Source of the DNA: Aequorivita iocasae
GTDB lineage: Bacteria > Bacteroidota > Bacteroidia > Flavobacteriales > Flavobacteriaceae
Assembly: GCF_016757735.1 (NCBI RefSeq)
Contig: NZ_CP068439.1
Coordinates: forward strand, 1,054,001-1,118,000
Direction of reading: 5' to 3'
DNA: 64,000 nucleotides
Within the stretch, counting starts at the first letter, position 1; every line of letters begins with the position of its first letter. A program made the translations under genes and the position numbers. Below, one piece after another: positions 43,085-52,284 of this stretch. The notes under the pieces were generated by a model. The model saw only the letters and a program-made list of their open reading frames with translations. It was not told the origin of the DNA and did not search any database.

Positions 43085-44203
43085 ATGAATTTGAGTTTTT
43101 GGGAACATAAAACTTGGCTCTCAAATATCGATTTCGCAATAATAGGCAGTGGAATCGTAGGTTTGAACTGTGCTATGGAACTTCGCAGGAAGCATCCGAA
43201 AAGTAAAATCGTAGTTTTTGAACGCGGAATGCTACCCAGTGGCGCAAGCACGAAAAATGCAGGTTTTGCCTGCTTTGGAAGTATTTCTGAAATATTGGAA
43301 GATCTAAAAAACCATTCCGAGGAAGATGTTGTTCAGCTTGTAAAAAATAGAAACGAAGGTTTAAATTTATTACGAAGCACACTCGGCGATAAACAATTGG
43401 ATTATCAGGAATACGGTGGCTACGAACTATTTATTAACGAAGATGCGGAGCTTTTTGAAATTTGTAAATCGAAAATTGGATATGTGAATGAATTGCTGAA
43501 ACCTGTTTTCAATGCTCCGGTTTTTTCAGAAAAAGAAAACCATTTTGGTTTTAAAAACATTCAAACAAAGCTTATTTACAGTGCATTTGAAGGACAGATT
43601 GACACCGGAAAAATGATGCTCGGGCTCATCAAAAAAGCATCGGAAGAAAACATTTTAATACTGAATTCTTCAGAAATTACAAGTATTGCAGACAAGGGCG
43701 AAAGTGTTTTACTTCAACTAAATTCTTCCGAGGAAATTTCAGCAAAAAAAGTTTTTATTGCTACCAACGGTTTCGCGAAACAATTTTTGGATGAAGATGT
43801 AAAGCCAGCGAGAGCACAAGTTTTGGTTACTAAACCCATTGAAAATCTTCAAATTAAAGGCACATTCCATTTGGATAAAGGTTATTATTATTTTAGAAAT
43901 ATTGAAAATAGAATCCTTTTTGGAGGAGGCCGAAATCTCGATTTTAAAACCGAGGAAACTACCGAAATACAATTGACGGAATTAGTCCAAAACAAGTTGG
44001 AGCAATTGCTTAAAACCGTAATTTTACCTAACCAATCTTTCGAAATTGAACATCGCTGGAGTGGAATTATGGGAATGGGAAATCAAAAAAAACCTATTGT
44101 CAAATCTGTTTCAAAGAATATTTTTTGTGGTGTGCGATTGGGGGGAATGGGCGTAGCAATTGGCAGTACTATCGGGAAACAATTAGCAAATCTGTATGAT
44201 TAA
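43085..44203 (+). CDS. FAD-dependent amino-acid/amine oxidoreductase (DAO family)
   Basis: This 372-residue protein has the FAD-binding GxGxxG in IGSGIVGLNCAMEL (about 21-34), then GASTKNAGFACFGS (about 56-69) typical of the DAO/glycine-oxidase fold. A C-terminal HRWSGIMGMG...GVRLGGMGVAIGS ring-binding region closes it. It oxidises an amine or imino acid of unknown identity; resemblance to gamma-glutamylputrescine oxidase is only general. It overlaps mtgA by 8 bases, so these three genes (to 45369) form a coupled unit. Confidence 0.85.
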   Translation: MNLSFWEHKTWLSNIDFAIIGSGIVGLNCAMELRRKHPKSKIVVFERGMLPSGASTKNAGFACFGSISEILEDLKNHSEEDVVQLVKNRNEGLNLLRSTLGDKQLDYQEYGGYELFINEDAELFEICKSKIGYVNELLKPVFNAPVFSEKENHFGFKNIQTKLIYSAFEGQIDTGKMMLGLIKKASEENILILNSSEITSIADKGESVLLQLNSSEEISAKKVFIATNGFAKQFLDEDVKPARAQVLVTKPIENLQIKGTFHLDKGYYYFRNIENRILFGGGRNLDFKTEETTEIQLTELVQNKLEQLLKTVILPNQSFEIEHRWSGIMGMGNQKKPIVKSVSKNIFCGVRLGGMGVAIGSTIGKQLANLYD

Positions 44204-44930
44204 AAAACTATTCAAATTTATATTTAAATTTTTCCTTTGGTTTATTGGGCTCACCGTCCTGTGGGTGCTTATCTACAAATTTGTTCCCGTGCCTTACACC
44301 CCGTTGATGGCAATTCGTTCTATTGAAGGCGATGAGAAATACCAAACCCGCCACGACTGGGTTCCTATAGAAGAGATTTCACCTTATCTGCAGCTTGCGG
44401 TTATCTGCGCCGAGGATCAAACCTTTTTAAGCCATAACGGGTTCGACAGAAAAGCAATTGAAAAAGCTTTGGAAAACAACGAAAAGGGTAAGAAACTGCG
44501 CGGCGGAAGTACCATTTCGCAACAAACGGCAAAAAATGCTTTTCTCTGGCCTGGACGCACTTGGTTTCGCAAAGGGTTGGAGGCTTATTTTACATTATTA
44601 ATTGAAACACTCTGGAGCAAAGAGCGTATTTTGGAAGTATATCTCAACAGTATTGAAATGGGCGATGGCGTATTTGGGGCTGAAGCTGCTTCGCAATATT
44701 GGTTCAAAAAATCCGCAAAAAACCTACGGACTGAAAATGCCGCAGCTATTGCCGCAATCTTACCGAGTCCACAGCGTTATAGGGCAAACCCACCGGGACC
44801 CTACGTAGCGCGTAGAACACAGTGGATTGTAAGGCAGATGCGATATTATGGCCCTTTTACCTTAAAAAAGCAGGAACCGAAAGAAGAAAAAAGAAAACGA
44901 AAAAGTAATAATGAACGCAGTAGAACTTAA
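44196..44930 (+). CDS. mtgA: monofunctional peptidoglycan glycosyltransferase
   Basis: This 244-residue membrane-anchored enzyme has one N-terminal helix (about 12-32). The glycosyltransferase family 51 motifs follow: CAEDQTFLSHNGFD (about 70-83, catalytic Glu), GGSTISQQTAKN (about 102-113), and KERILEVYLNSIEMGDGVFG (about 147-166). It polymerises lipid II into glycan strands. There is no transpeptidase domain, so it is the MtgA type. The basic tail overlaps the next gene by 20 bases. Confidence 0.94.
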   Translation: MIKKLFKFIFKFFLWFIGLTVLWVLIYKFVPVPYTPLMAIRSIEGDEKYQTRHDWVPIEEISPYLQLAVICAEDQTFLSHNGFDRKAIEKALENNEKGKKLRGGSTISQQTAKNAFLWPGRTWFRKGLEAYFTLLIETLWSKERILEVYLNSIEMGDGVFGAEAASQYWFKKSAKNLRTENAAAIAAILPSPQRYRANPPGPYVARRTQWIVRQMRYYGPFTLKKQEPKEEKRKRKSNNERSRT

Positions 44931-45369
44931 AACTGAATTGCTGCAACACTGTCAAAAACAGGTTGACAACCGTTATTCAAAAATTAAACAAACCATTGTC
45001 GATATTGAGGAGTCTTTATTGGAAGAATCCAAGAGCAGTAGTGGTGACAAACACGAAACCGGCAGGGCAATGCTTCAAATTGACCGTGAAAATGCCGGAA
45101 GACAAATGCAGGAAATTGAGAAAATTCTTCAACTTCTCAAAAAGATTGATGTGAACGCAACTTCAGATTATGCGCGTTTGGGGAGCTTGGTTTATACTGA
45201 TAAGTTCACCTATTTTATTAGTATTTCAATAGGCAATGTTACTATTGGCAAATCAGCTTATCTTTGTGTGTCCTTAAACTCTCCTGTGGGTTTGCTGCTT
45301 TCAGGAAAGAAAAAAGGCGATGAATTCAGTTTTAACGGAAACATATATAAAATCACGAGTGTGAAGTAA
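44911..45369 (+). CDS. GreA/GreB-like small protein
   Basis: This 152-residue protein has an N-terminal coiled coil (about 10-85), with SSSGDKHETGRAMLQ as the tip. The C-terminal beta domain LGSLVYTD...SPVGLLLSGKKKGDEF...FNGNIYKITSV resembles the GreA C-terminal FKBP-like fold (S.P.G..L.GK..GDE). It may bind RNA polymerase. The canonical Gre tip acids are not clearly present. Homologues are often mislabelled '3-oxoacyl-ACP synthase' (from memory). It overlaps mtgA by 20 bases and the following gene by 17. Confidence 0.72.
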   Translation: MNAVELKTELLQHCQKQVDNRYSKIKQTIVDIEESLLEESKSSSGDKHETGRAMLQIDRENAGRQMQEIEKILQLLKKIDVNATSDYARLGSLVYTDKFTYFISISIGNVTIGKSAYLCVSLNSPVGLLLSGKKKGDEFSFNGNIYKITSVK

Positions 45370-45871
45370 CTGAAATCCATTCTTTTTCTGGTTTTGTGGC
45401 GTCCAGAATATCCAGATCCAGTACAGTTGCTATATGTTTGGCTACAGAAAATGCGTCCTTCATTTCGTCGCTAACATAAGCTTCAATATGTTGATTTCTG
45501 TTGTAAAACATATTTACTTTAAAAACTTCAAAACCCAATGTAGCTTCTGCAGCGATTACGCGACTTCTACTATTTTTAATGGTTTTGAAAATGGAAAGAT
45601 ATTCAATCTCCGGCAATTTTTTCCAAAATCCAAAATTGATCGCAAAAATTGAATATACGTTTCGATATTTTTTTTCCTCTAAATTTAATTCAAAACCCTC
45701 TCTTAGTGAGAGTTTTAATGCGGCCCCAAGTAAAACAATACCGAACAATGTTCCTGCAAAAAGCAGATAAACAGAAAACAAAGAAAGAATTATGGCAAAA
45801 ATTATTTTTATGTTAGCAACAGGTTGAAGATGGCGGATATTTTTGTGCATAGACTTATGAAATAGTTTCAA
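45353..45871 (-). CDS. membrane protein, PH-domain-like (hypothetical)
   Basis: This 172-residue protein has a basic N-terminus, a pair of hydrophobic stretches (about 24-42 and 43-56), and a soluble beta-rich domain (about 60-155). The domain layout, with a double helix then a bacterial-PH-like fold, is only suggestive. Its end overlaps the Gre-like gene. The FUSC gene lies 11 bases upstream on the same strand, so the two are likely cotranscribed. Confidence 0.6.
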   Translation of the reverse strand: MKLFHKSMHKNIRHLQPVANIKIIFAIILSLFSVYLLFAGTLFGIVLLGAALKLSLREGFELNLEEKKYRNVYSIFAINFGFWKKLPEIEYLSIFKTIKNSRSRVIAAEATLGFEVFKVNMFYNRNQHIEAYVSDEMKDAFSVAKHIATVLDLDILDATKPEKEWISVTSHS

Positions 45872-45882
45872 ATATAAAATTA

Positions 45883-48123
45883 TTAAAACTTTGTCTCCCT
45901 TAAAAGTTTCGGCATTTTTTCACTCATCGCCAAAAGCCATTTCAACTGCTCCCGCACTAAATGTGCCTCTTCAATTTTTGAATGAAAACCTTCAGATTTT
46001 GAACTTTTTTCTTCTTCGGAAAAACTAATATTTTTCCCAAAAGTTGCATCAAAAACATCTTCAGACTCATATATTTCACCATCGTTTTCTGAAATAATTT
46101 CTTCCTTTAGGACAGCTTCGGCATCTGAAAGATTTCTGACTATTTTTTCGGAAACCTTATTGAAATTTTTGGAAGCGGGTGTAGTAGGATTTGATAAAAT
46201 ATAGGTGCTTAATGATGCTAATGATGAGAGAAATGTATGGTTAAGCACGGTTATTTCATAAACCTTGTCGAGGTTTTTCTGTTTCGATTTGGGTTCCTGC
46301 GTCATCCGTTGAAAAGCTGCACTGAGGTTGGACATCTCCAAAAATGCCTTTTTACGCGCTACTTTATATTTGGATGGAATTATGCCTTTTTGATTGTAAT
46401 AACCGATGATTTCTTCCAGATAAAGTCTGTTGGCTTTCAAAGTTTCCAATAGGGTTTTTTGCATTCCCTGGATTTCCCAAGCGGGCCAAAGCAATAAATT
46501 TCCAAGGGTAGCAAGTCCAGCACCAATCAAAGTATCCATTACCCGATACTGAATTACATTAAAAATATCAGGCCGCAAAAGTGCATAGATAAAAACCACG
46601 CTTAGGGTAATAAAAGTAGCGGCTGCCTTGTAATTTCGCTGTACCATGGAAAATGCTATTACGAGCGAAACGATAGCTAAGATGCCATATACTGTTGTGT
46701 TTTGCGTAATTAAAACAATGCCCACAGCCAGTGCACCACCAATCAAGGTGCCGATGGTTCGTTCTTTGGAACGTGTTTTAGTAAGGCCAAACGTAGGTCG
46801 CATAATTACAATTAGCGTAAGCAATATCCAATACGGATTTTGCACTGAAAACATCATTCCCACTCCATAACCAATCATTGTCATTACGGCAAGCCGCAAC
46901 GAATGTTTAAAAATAGGGGAGCGCATATTGAAATTTTCCACCAACACTTCAAAATCATAATTCTGTTTGGTAAGAAACCTTCGGGAATCTTCTTTATTTA
47001 ACAAGGAAAGGTCGCGCTGCGCAGGGTTTTTGAGCAACCATTCTATTTTTTGAATTTTTCTAATTTGTTCTTTTTGATATTTAAAAAGATTTTTGAGAAG
47101 CAATAAACTTTCATCAAAAGTTTCATTGGAGGCCGAAGAATATTCAGCAATATCGCGCTTGATCTTTTTTTGAAATTCTTCTATATTATTATTTTTCTGA
47201 AGCTTTTTGGGATTGGAAATATTTGCGGCTATAGCATTCATTCTATTGCTCATCGCAAATAACAGCCCTTGAAAATCTGCCAATTGCTCAGGTTTCCTTT
47301 TAAAAAAATCGTCGGTTTTTGAATAATTCACTGGATTTGCCATTGCCAGTTCAAGCATATCTACAAGCTGTACAAATATAAGTAGGCGTTTTCCTTCATA
47401 ATCACTTTTCCCCGAACCTGTTCTACTTTCAATTAAAATATCACGCAAGGTTTCGTGAATGGCCGTAAGCTCTGTTTGTATGCTTAATAATTTCTTTAAA
47501 AGAGTGGTTCTATCTGTGGTTTCTGCTACCAATTCGCCCCGTGATTTTAAATAGTCTGCGGTTAGTTTTATCGTTTTTGAAAGATAATATTCCGTTGGTG
47601 CTTTTGGAAAAATATAGTGCCACAATAAAACCAGTAAAACATACCAAAGCCCGCCGAGACCAATAAGCAGTACTCTATTATAAGGCTCCATTCCTCCGGA
47701 AACATTAGAGAAACTTAGCACCAGTGCAAAAAGCCCCGAAAAACTGATAAGCGAGGCCCGAAAACCATAAATTGAGATATAGGAAATACCAAACATTAAT
47801 ACCCCTAGAACGGGAAAAAGCAACCAAAGGGAAAGGTGAAGATAACCTCCTATTAAACTAACAACCATCGCCAAAAGCGTAGCGAATAAAGTAGCTGTTA
47901 TTTTATGGCGAATACTACCGCTTACATCACTGGGAGAGGCGAGCAGCGCTCCCACAGTAATGGTAATGCCAATTTGAAGTGCTTCTAACTTTACGCCTGC
48001 AATAATGGGAAGCGTGAGCGCAATTCCCAAAAGGATAGCCTTCGAAAAATCGGTGCTTTTAAAATATTCCGATAGATCTTTAAAAATTTCTGTGATACTG
48101 TTTTTTGAAAACTTCAAGAGCAA
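45883..48123 (-). CDS. FUSC family membrane protein (YccS/YhfK-like)
   Basis: This 746-residue protein has two clusters of about six membrane helices (about 25-175 and 400-540), separated and followed by soluble helical parts. The second cluster carries RPTFGLTKTRSKERTIGTLI, the fusaric-acid-resistance (FUSC/ArAE) family signature. Such proteins are thought to export aromatic acids or act at the inner membrane, but most are uncharacterised. No MFP or outer-membrane partner is adjacent, so a classical efflux tripartite is unlikely. Confidence 0.85.
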   Translation of the reverse strand: MLLKFSKNSITEIFKDLSEYFKSTDFSKAILLGIALTLPIIAGVKLEALQIGITITVGALLASPSDVSGSIRHKITATLFATLLAMVVSLIGGYLHLSLWLLFPVLGVLMFGISYISIYGFRASLISFSGLFALVLSFSNVSGGMEPYNRVLLIGLGGLWYVLLVLLWHYIFPKAPTEYYLSKTIKLTADYLKSRGELVAETTDRTTLLKKLLSIQTELTAIHETLRDILIESRTGSGKSDYEGKRLLIFVQLVDMLELAMANPVNYSKTDDFFKRKPEQLADFQGLLFAMSNRMNAIAANISNPKKLQKNNNIEEFQKKIKRDIAEYSSASNETFDESLLLLKNLFKYQKEQIRKIQKIEWLLKNPAQRDLSLLNKEDSRRFLTKQNYDFEVLVENFNMRSPIFKHSLRLAVMTMIGYGVGMMFSVQNPYWILLTLIVIMRPTFGLTKTRSKERTIGTLIGGALAVGIVLITQNTTVYGILAIVSLVIAFSMVQRNYKAAATFITLSVVFIYALLRPDIFNVIQYRVMDTLIGAGLATLGNLLLWPAWEIQGMQKTLLETLKANRLYLEEIIGYYNQKGIIPSKYKVARKKAFLEMSNLSAAFQRMTQEPKSKQKNLDKVYEITVLNHTFLSSLASLSTYILSNPTTPASKNFNKVSEKIVRNLSDAEAVLKEEIISENDGEIYESEDVFDATFGKNISFSEEEKSSKSEGFHSKIEEAHLVREQLKWLLAMSEKMPKLLRETKF

Positions 48124-48282
48124 TTGGTTTCAGGTACTGCAAAGATATTGTGCTGAAAAGCTAAGGTCGTTAATCTTATCAGAAATGTAAGTCTGTTATA
48201 CTTTTATTAAATTAAGAAAGGTATAGTGGGTATTGCATTTTTATGTTTTAATTTTATAAGACTGACATAAAAAAGAGCTCCC

Positions 48283-49278
48283 ATGAACAAAGTAATTCTC
48301 TTAAAAAACCGCCCTAAAGGAAGACCTTCACTTGAAGATTTTGAATTTACAGAAGAAGAAAAACCAAAGCCAAACGAGGGCGAGATACTGTTGAAAACTA
48401 AATATGTTTCAGTAGATCCATATTTGCGCGGACGGATGCGCGATGAAAAATCATATATAGCGCCTTTTGAAGTTGGGAAGCCATTGGAATCAGGCATTAT
48501 TGCTGAAGTTTTGGAAAGTAACAATAAAAATTTCCACAAGGGTGATTTTGTAAATGGAATGCTACAATGGAAAGAATTTCAAACTTCAAACGGAAATGGA
48601 TTGAATAAAGTAGATGGCGAAAAAGCGCCTCTTAAGGTTTATTTGGGTGTTTTGGGACTAACCGGAATTACCGCATATTTAGGATTGGAGAAAATAGGGA
48701 AACCGAAAAAAGGTGAAACGCTTTTAGTTTCTGGCGCTGCCGGGGCTGTGGGAAGCGTGGTAGGGCAAATAGGCAAAATAAAAGGCTGCCGTGTGGTGGG
48801 CATTGCAGGAAGTGATGAAAAAATTGACCGCATTCAAGAGAAGTTTGGCTTTGATGCAGGAATCAATTACAGAACCACTGATAATATGAAAAAAGCTATC
48901 GCAGCAGCCTGTCCCGACGGGGTTGATGTGTATTTTGACAATGTGGGCGGCGAAATACTGGATGCCGCTTTGGCAAATATGAATAAATACGGACGGGTGG
49001 TAAACTGCGGTGCTATTTCGCTTTATAATAAAAAAGAAACCCCTACAGGCCCGCGAGTAGAAACCACACTCATTAAAAAGAGTATTTTGATGCAAGGCTT
49101 TACCGTGCGCGATTTTGTTAAAGATTTTGGCCCTGCCCAAAACCAATTGGCCAAGTGGATGGAGCAGGATAAACTGAGCTATTTGGAAACGGTGGTTGAA
49201 GGTTTTGAAAATATTCCGCAGGCGTTCATTGACTTGTTTGACGGAAAAAATAAAGGGAAAATGATAGTTATGGCTTAA
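48283..49278 (+). CDS. NADP-dependent zinc-free MDR oxidoreductase (CurA/PTGR-like)
   Basis: This 331-residue protein of the medium-chain dehydrogenase superfamily lacks the zinc ligands. The Rossmann motif is SGAAGAVGSVVGQIGKIKG (about 147-165), and YLRGRMRDEKS (about 45-55) is typical of the leukotriene-B4-dehydrogenase / curcumin-reductase branch. It reduces alkenals or ketones with NADPH; the natural substrate is unknown. It stands alone, and the ABC ATPase converges on it with a 4-base overlap. Confidence 0.88.
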   Translation: MNKVILLKNRPKGRPSLEDFEFTEEEKPKPNEGEILLKTKYVSVDPYLRGRMRDEKSYIAPFEVGKPLESGIIAEVLESNNKNFHKGDFVNGMLQWKEFQTSNGNGLNKVDGEKAPLKVYLGVLGLTGITAYLGLEKIGKPKKGETLLVSGAAGAVGSVVGQIGKIKGCRVVGIAGSDEKIDRIQEKFGFDAGINYRTTDNMKKAIAAACPDGVDVYFDNVGGEILDAALANMNKYGRVVNCGAISLYNKKETPTGPRVETTLIKKSILMQGFTVRDFVKDFGPAQNQLAKWMEQDKLSYLETVVEGFENIPQAFIDLFDGKNKGKMIVMA

Positions 49279-50228
49279 TCTCTTTCCAGAATTTTCAAAT
49301 AGTATAGTTCATCTTTTTTTAAAGGAAAAGAGCTGTTGAAAAAAATGGTTTTTCCTTTATAATCCGCTTCCATTAAATAATGGCTTCCTTTAAAATAGCT
49401 TTTATTTACGGTTACCTCAAGGCTTGTTTTTTCTTCCGAAATTTTTAGTTGGTGTGGGAAAACGATAATTTCTTCCGAAGAATTGGTAGAAGAAAAAAAA
49501 CTTTTCGGAAGCAGGTTTGCTTCGCCAAAAAATCCTGCCTGATATTCGGTTGCAACAATTTTATAAATAAATTCCGGCGTACCGAATAATTCTTCGGCGC
49601 CATTTTTCAACATTAAAATTTGGTCAGAATATGCCAATGCCTCCTCGCTGTCGTGGGTTGCGGTAATGCAGCTTATATTGTTTTTTTTGAGATAATTGAA
49701 AATTTTACGCTGTAGTTTATTTTTTCTGAAAACATCAATACTGCTGAAAGGCTCGTCGAGCAAAAGGATTTCGGGTTCGTTTGCCAATGCCTTTGCCAAA
49801 GCTACGCGCTGCTTTTGCCCGCCGCTGAGGTTTTTTACCAATGTGTTTTTAAAAGCTTCCATTTCAACTACTTCCAATAGTTCGTCGATACGTTTTTTAT
49901 CTTTTTCTTCCTCCAATCCAGAGAGGTGGGAACCCAAATTTTCTGCAACGGTGGTGAATGGCATAATATTGAATTCCTGCGCCACGAGTTTCATAAAAGG
50001 TTCTCCGGGGATAAGGGTTTTGGTTGGGCCGAGCAGTTTTTTTTCTTTGTAGAAAATTGAACCGTTTTCCAAATGGAGCAAACCGTAAACTAGATGTAAA
50101 AGTGTAGATTTTCCACAACCACTTTCGCCTAGAATACTGAGGTGTTCTCCGGGTTTCAGCGTAAAGGAAACGTTTTTTAAAATGGTTTTTTCGGAATAGG
50201 CAAAGGAATTGATTTCAACTTTTAGCAT
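49275..50228 (-). CDS. ABC transporter ATP-binding protein, orphan
   Basis: This 317-residue ATPase has Walker A GESGCGKSTLL (about 34-44), Q-loop, signature LSGGQKQRVALAKALANEP (about 133-151), and Walker B ILLLDEP. An H-loop TATHDSEEAL and a C-terminal TOBE-like region (about 245-315) follow. The architecture resembles iron/sulfate/spermidine importers (PotA/FbpC type), but no permease or binding protein is nearby. I use the ATG at 50228; a GTG one codon earlier is in frame. It is last in the pheS unit. Confidence 0.9.
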   Translation of the reverse strand: MLKVEINSFAYSEKTILKNVSFTLKPGEHLSILGESGCGKSTLLHLVYGLLHLENGSIFYKEKKLLGPTKTLIPGEPFMKLVAQEFNIMPFTTVAENLGSHLSGLEEEKDKKRIDELLEVVEMEAFKNTLVKNLSGGQKQRVALAKALANEPEILLLDEPFSSIDVFRKNKLQRKIFNYLKKNNISCITATHDSEEALAYSDQILMLKNGAEELFGTPEFIYKIVATEYQAGFFGEANLLPKSFFSSTNSSEEIIVFPHQLKISEEKTSLEVTVNKSYFKGSHYLMEADYKGKTIFFNSSFPLKKDELYYLKILERD

Positions 50229-50237
50229 CACAGATGG

Positions 50238-50633
50238 TTATTTCGCTAAAATCCCTTCACTTCCCAAAACGGGAATTGGAGTTACATTTTCCTCTGAAAT
50301 GCTATTGGGTTCAAAAGTGAATTTTCGCTCAAAGAGTTTGTTTTCGGCAAAAAATGTAACCAAATATTCATTGGTAAAACCCAAAACCTCTGTCGGAATA
50401 AATTCAACTTTAGCCGAAGTTTTTGGCTTCATATTTCCCAAACCGTGACGCAGGGTTGAGGTTTTCCTATCTTCACTTTTTCCGCGGGACATTACCAAAA
50501 CGGTTTCAATTACATCCTCTCGGTTATTGACCAAATAAATATACCACTGTTGCTCGGTAAAATCTTTGTCCCATTCCTTTACGGCAACAATATGCACGTT
50601 TTCAGCTTTTGGTATTTCAATATCCTTTCGCAT
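50238..50633 (-). CDS. conserved small protein in the pheS unit, unknown
   Basis: This 131-residue soluble protein (MRKDIEIPKAENVHIVAVKE...) has a beta-rich pattern and no known domain. In Flavobacteriaceae such a protein lies near pheS and is sometimes given that gene's name by mistake (from memory). The ATG at 50633 is 2 bases after the stop of the small membrane gene at 50636, so coupling is probable. The preceding TTG at 50639 is less likely. Confidence 0.68.
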   Translation of the reverse strand: MRKDIEIPKAENVHIVAVKEWDKDFTEQQWYIYLVNNREDVIETVLVMSRGKSEDRKTSTLRHGLGNMKPKTSAKVEFIPTEVLGFTNEYLVTFFAENKLFERKFTFEPNSISEENVTPIPVLGSEGILAK

Positions 50634-50635
50634 AA

Positions 50636-50800
50636 TCAATCGTCAAGTTTCCACATAATCCAAACCGCCAAAAGGGCAATGGCAGATACGCCAAGTAATA
50701 TGGCACCAATTACAATTTTAATGGCCGCAATTACAAAAGTAAGGTAGGCTATTGCAATGGCAACGATTACCAAAAGGGCAATAACAAGATATTTTTTCAT
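50636..50800 (-). CDS. 54-residue membrane peptide
   Basis: I translated this short frame from the sequence. It starts MKKYLVIALLVIVAIAIAYL and continues as an almost wholly hydrophobic chain with one break (IKIVIGAILLG), ending in WIMWKLDD and TGA. Two membrane helices are possible (about 4-26 and 29-49). It sits between pheS (52 bases upstream) and the 131-residue gene (2 bases downstream), with no frame interruption. Its position in a tight unit makes it a likely gene although short and undescribed. Confidence 0.65.
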   Translation of the reverse strand: MKKYLVIALLVIVAIAIAYLTFVIAAIKIVIGAILLGVSAIALLAVWIMWKLDD

Positions 50801-50852
50801 AGCATTTTTGTCTTAAATCTTATGTCTTTTAGCACAGCGGTCTTTTGTCTTT

Positions 50853-51872
50853 TTACAGCACACTTTTAAACTGTTCCAGAAAGCGAACGTCATTCTCGCT
50901 GAACATTCTGATGTCTGGAATTTGGTGCAAAAGCATCGCAATTCTATCAATACCTACGCCAAAGGCAAAACCGGAATATTCCTCGGGATCAATGCCGCAG
51001 TTTTTAAGCACGTTCGGGTCCACCATTCCGCAGCCGCCAATTTCCAGCCAGCCGGTTCCTTTGGTGATTCGGTGGTCTGCTTCGGTTTCCAGCCCCCAAT
51101 ACACATCAACTTCGGCGCTTGGTTCCGTAAACGGGAAATAGGAGGGACGCAAACGGATTTTAGACTTTCCGAACATTTCCGTAGTGAAATATTGCAGCGT
51201 TTGCTTTAAATCTGCAAAGCTTACATCTTTGTCCACATACAAACCTTCCACTTGGTGGAAAAAGCAGTGTGAGCGCGCTGAAATAGCTTCGTTTCTATAC
51301 ACTCGTCCCGGCGAAATGGTACGGATGGGCGGTTTGTTATTTTCCATATAGCGTACCTGTACGGACGAGGTGTGCGTACGCAACAAAACATCGGGGTTGG
51401 TTTGAATGAAAAACGTATCCTGCATATCGCGCGCCGGGTGATACTCGGGAAGGTTCAATGCGGTAAAGTTGTGCCAGTCGTCCTCAATTTCAGGCCCTTC
51501 GGAAACGTTGAAGCCAATACGCAAAAAGATGTCGATAATTTTATTTTTTACGATGGAAATAGGATGGCGCGAGCCCAACGGAATCACTTCGCCGGGACGG
51601 GAAAGGTCGCCGTAAACGCCTTTGGATTCTGAGTTGTTTTCAATAGCATCCTTAAGCGAATCTACTTTTTCCTGCGCTGCGTTTTTAAGTTTGTTTATAA
51701 CCTGTCCAAACTCTTTTTTCTGTTCGTTAGGCACGTTTTTGAATTCTGCGAAAAAGTCGTTCAGCAATCCTTTTTTACCCAGATATTTTATGCGGAAGTT
51801 TTCAATTTCTTCTTTATTGGTGGAAGAAAAAGCCTGTACTTCGGCTATGTGTTTTTTTATGGTTTCTATCAT
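50853..51872 (-). CDS. pheS: phenylalanine--tRNA ligase alpha subunit
   Basis: This 339-residue class II synthetase subunit has an N-terminal coiled coil (about 1-90). The catalytic core follows, with PGEVIPLGSRHPI, DTFFIQTNPDVLLRTHTSSVQVR, VYRNEAISARSHCFFHQVEGL and GIDRIAMLLHQIPDIR (motif 3). It pairs with PheT, not in this window, to charge tRNA-Phe. It is followed on the same strand by small genes and an ABC ATPase. Confidence 0.96.
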   Translation of the reverse strand: MIETIKKHIAEVQAFSSTNKEEIENFRIKYLGKKGLLNDFFAEFKNVPNEQKKEFGQVINKLKNAAQEKVDSLKDAIENNSESKGVYGDLSRPGEVIPLGSRHPISIVKNKIIDIFLRIGFNVSEGPEIEDDWHNFTALNLPEYHPARDMQDTFFIQTNPDVLLRTHTSSVQVRYMENNKPPIRTISPGRVYRNEAISARSHCFFHQVEGLYVDKDVSFADLKQTLQYFTTEMFGKSKIRLRPSYFPFTEPSAEVDVYWGLETEADHRITKGTGWLEIGGCGMVDPNVLKNCGIDPEEYSGFAFGVGIDRIAMLLHQIPDIRMFSENDVRFLEQFKSVL

Positions 51873-51897
51873 TACTAAATTTTCTCTAAAAATTTTT

Positions 51898-52254
51898 TTA
51901 GTTTATCAATTCCCGCTCCCAAAAATACTGCACGATAGCCTCTTTCATCAAAACGCTCTGCTCGCCTGCTTTTAAGGGTGGCAATTGTTCTAAAACAGTA
52001 TAATGCGGCCAGCCTTCCTCGTCGTAATAATCAAACTGATAATACCCATAAGGTTCCAAAAGGCGACAGATGGCAATATGCATCAAGTTCAGCTTTTCGT
52101 CTTTTTTAAACTTGCGGTGCAGTTGGCCTAGCTCTTGGATTCCTATTAAATAAATAATGGCATCCAAATCTAAAACCTGCCCATCGGCAAAACGGTCGCC
52201 CAGCATTTTTACTACTGCTTCCCATCGTTCCTTTAATTGTTCATCGCGCGCCAT
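51898..52254 (-). CDS. conserved Bacteroidota small protein, unknown
   Basis: This 118-residue protein from the ATG at 52254 reads MARDEQLKERWEAVVKMLGD. It has DLDAIIYLIGIQELG and KDEKLNLMHIAICRLLEPYGYYQ as its most regular parts. It is acidic and mostly helical, with no catalytic motif. The frame continues to an ATG at 52287 (MYLCRQLILER), but the codons for YLCR are exactly the promoter element TATCTTTG, so I prefer the inner start. It precedes pheS on the same strand with a 25-base gap. Confidence 0.68.
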   Translation of the reverse strand: MARDEQLKERWEAVVKMLGDRFADGQVLDLDAIIYLIGIQELGQLHRKFKKDEKLNLMHIAICRLLEPYGYYQFDYYDEEGWPHYTVLEQLPPLKAGEQSVLMKEAIVQYFWERELIN

Positions 52255-52276
52255 TCTTTCAAGAATTAATTGTCTG

Positions 52277-52284
52277 CAAAGATA
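52277..52284 (-). promoter_or_regulatory. -7 promoter element, inside the longer reading of the small gene
   Basis: TATCTTTG on the minus strand, ending 22 bases before the ATG at 52254. It decides the start of the small gene and probably serves the pheS unit too. Confidence 0.55.
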
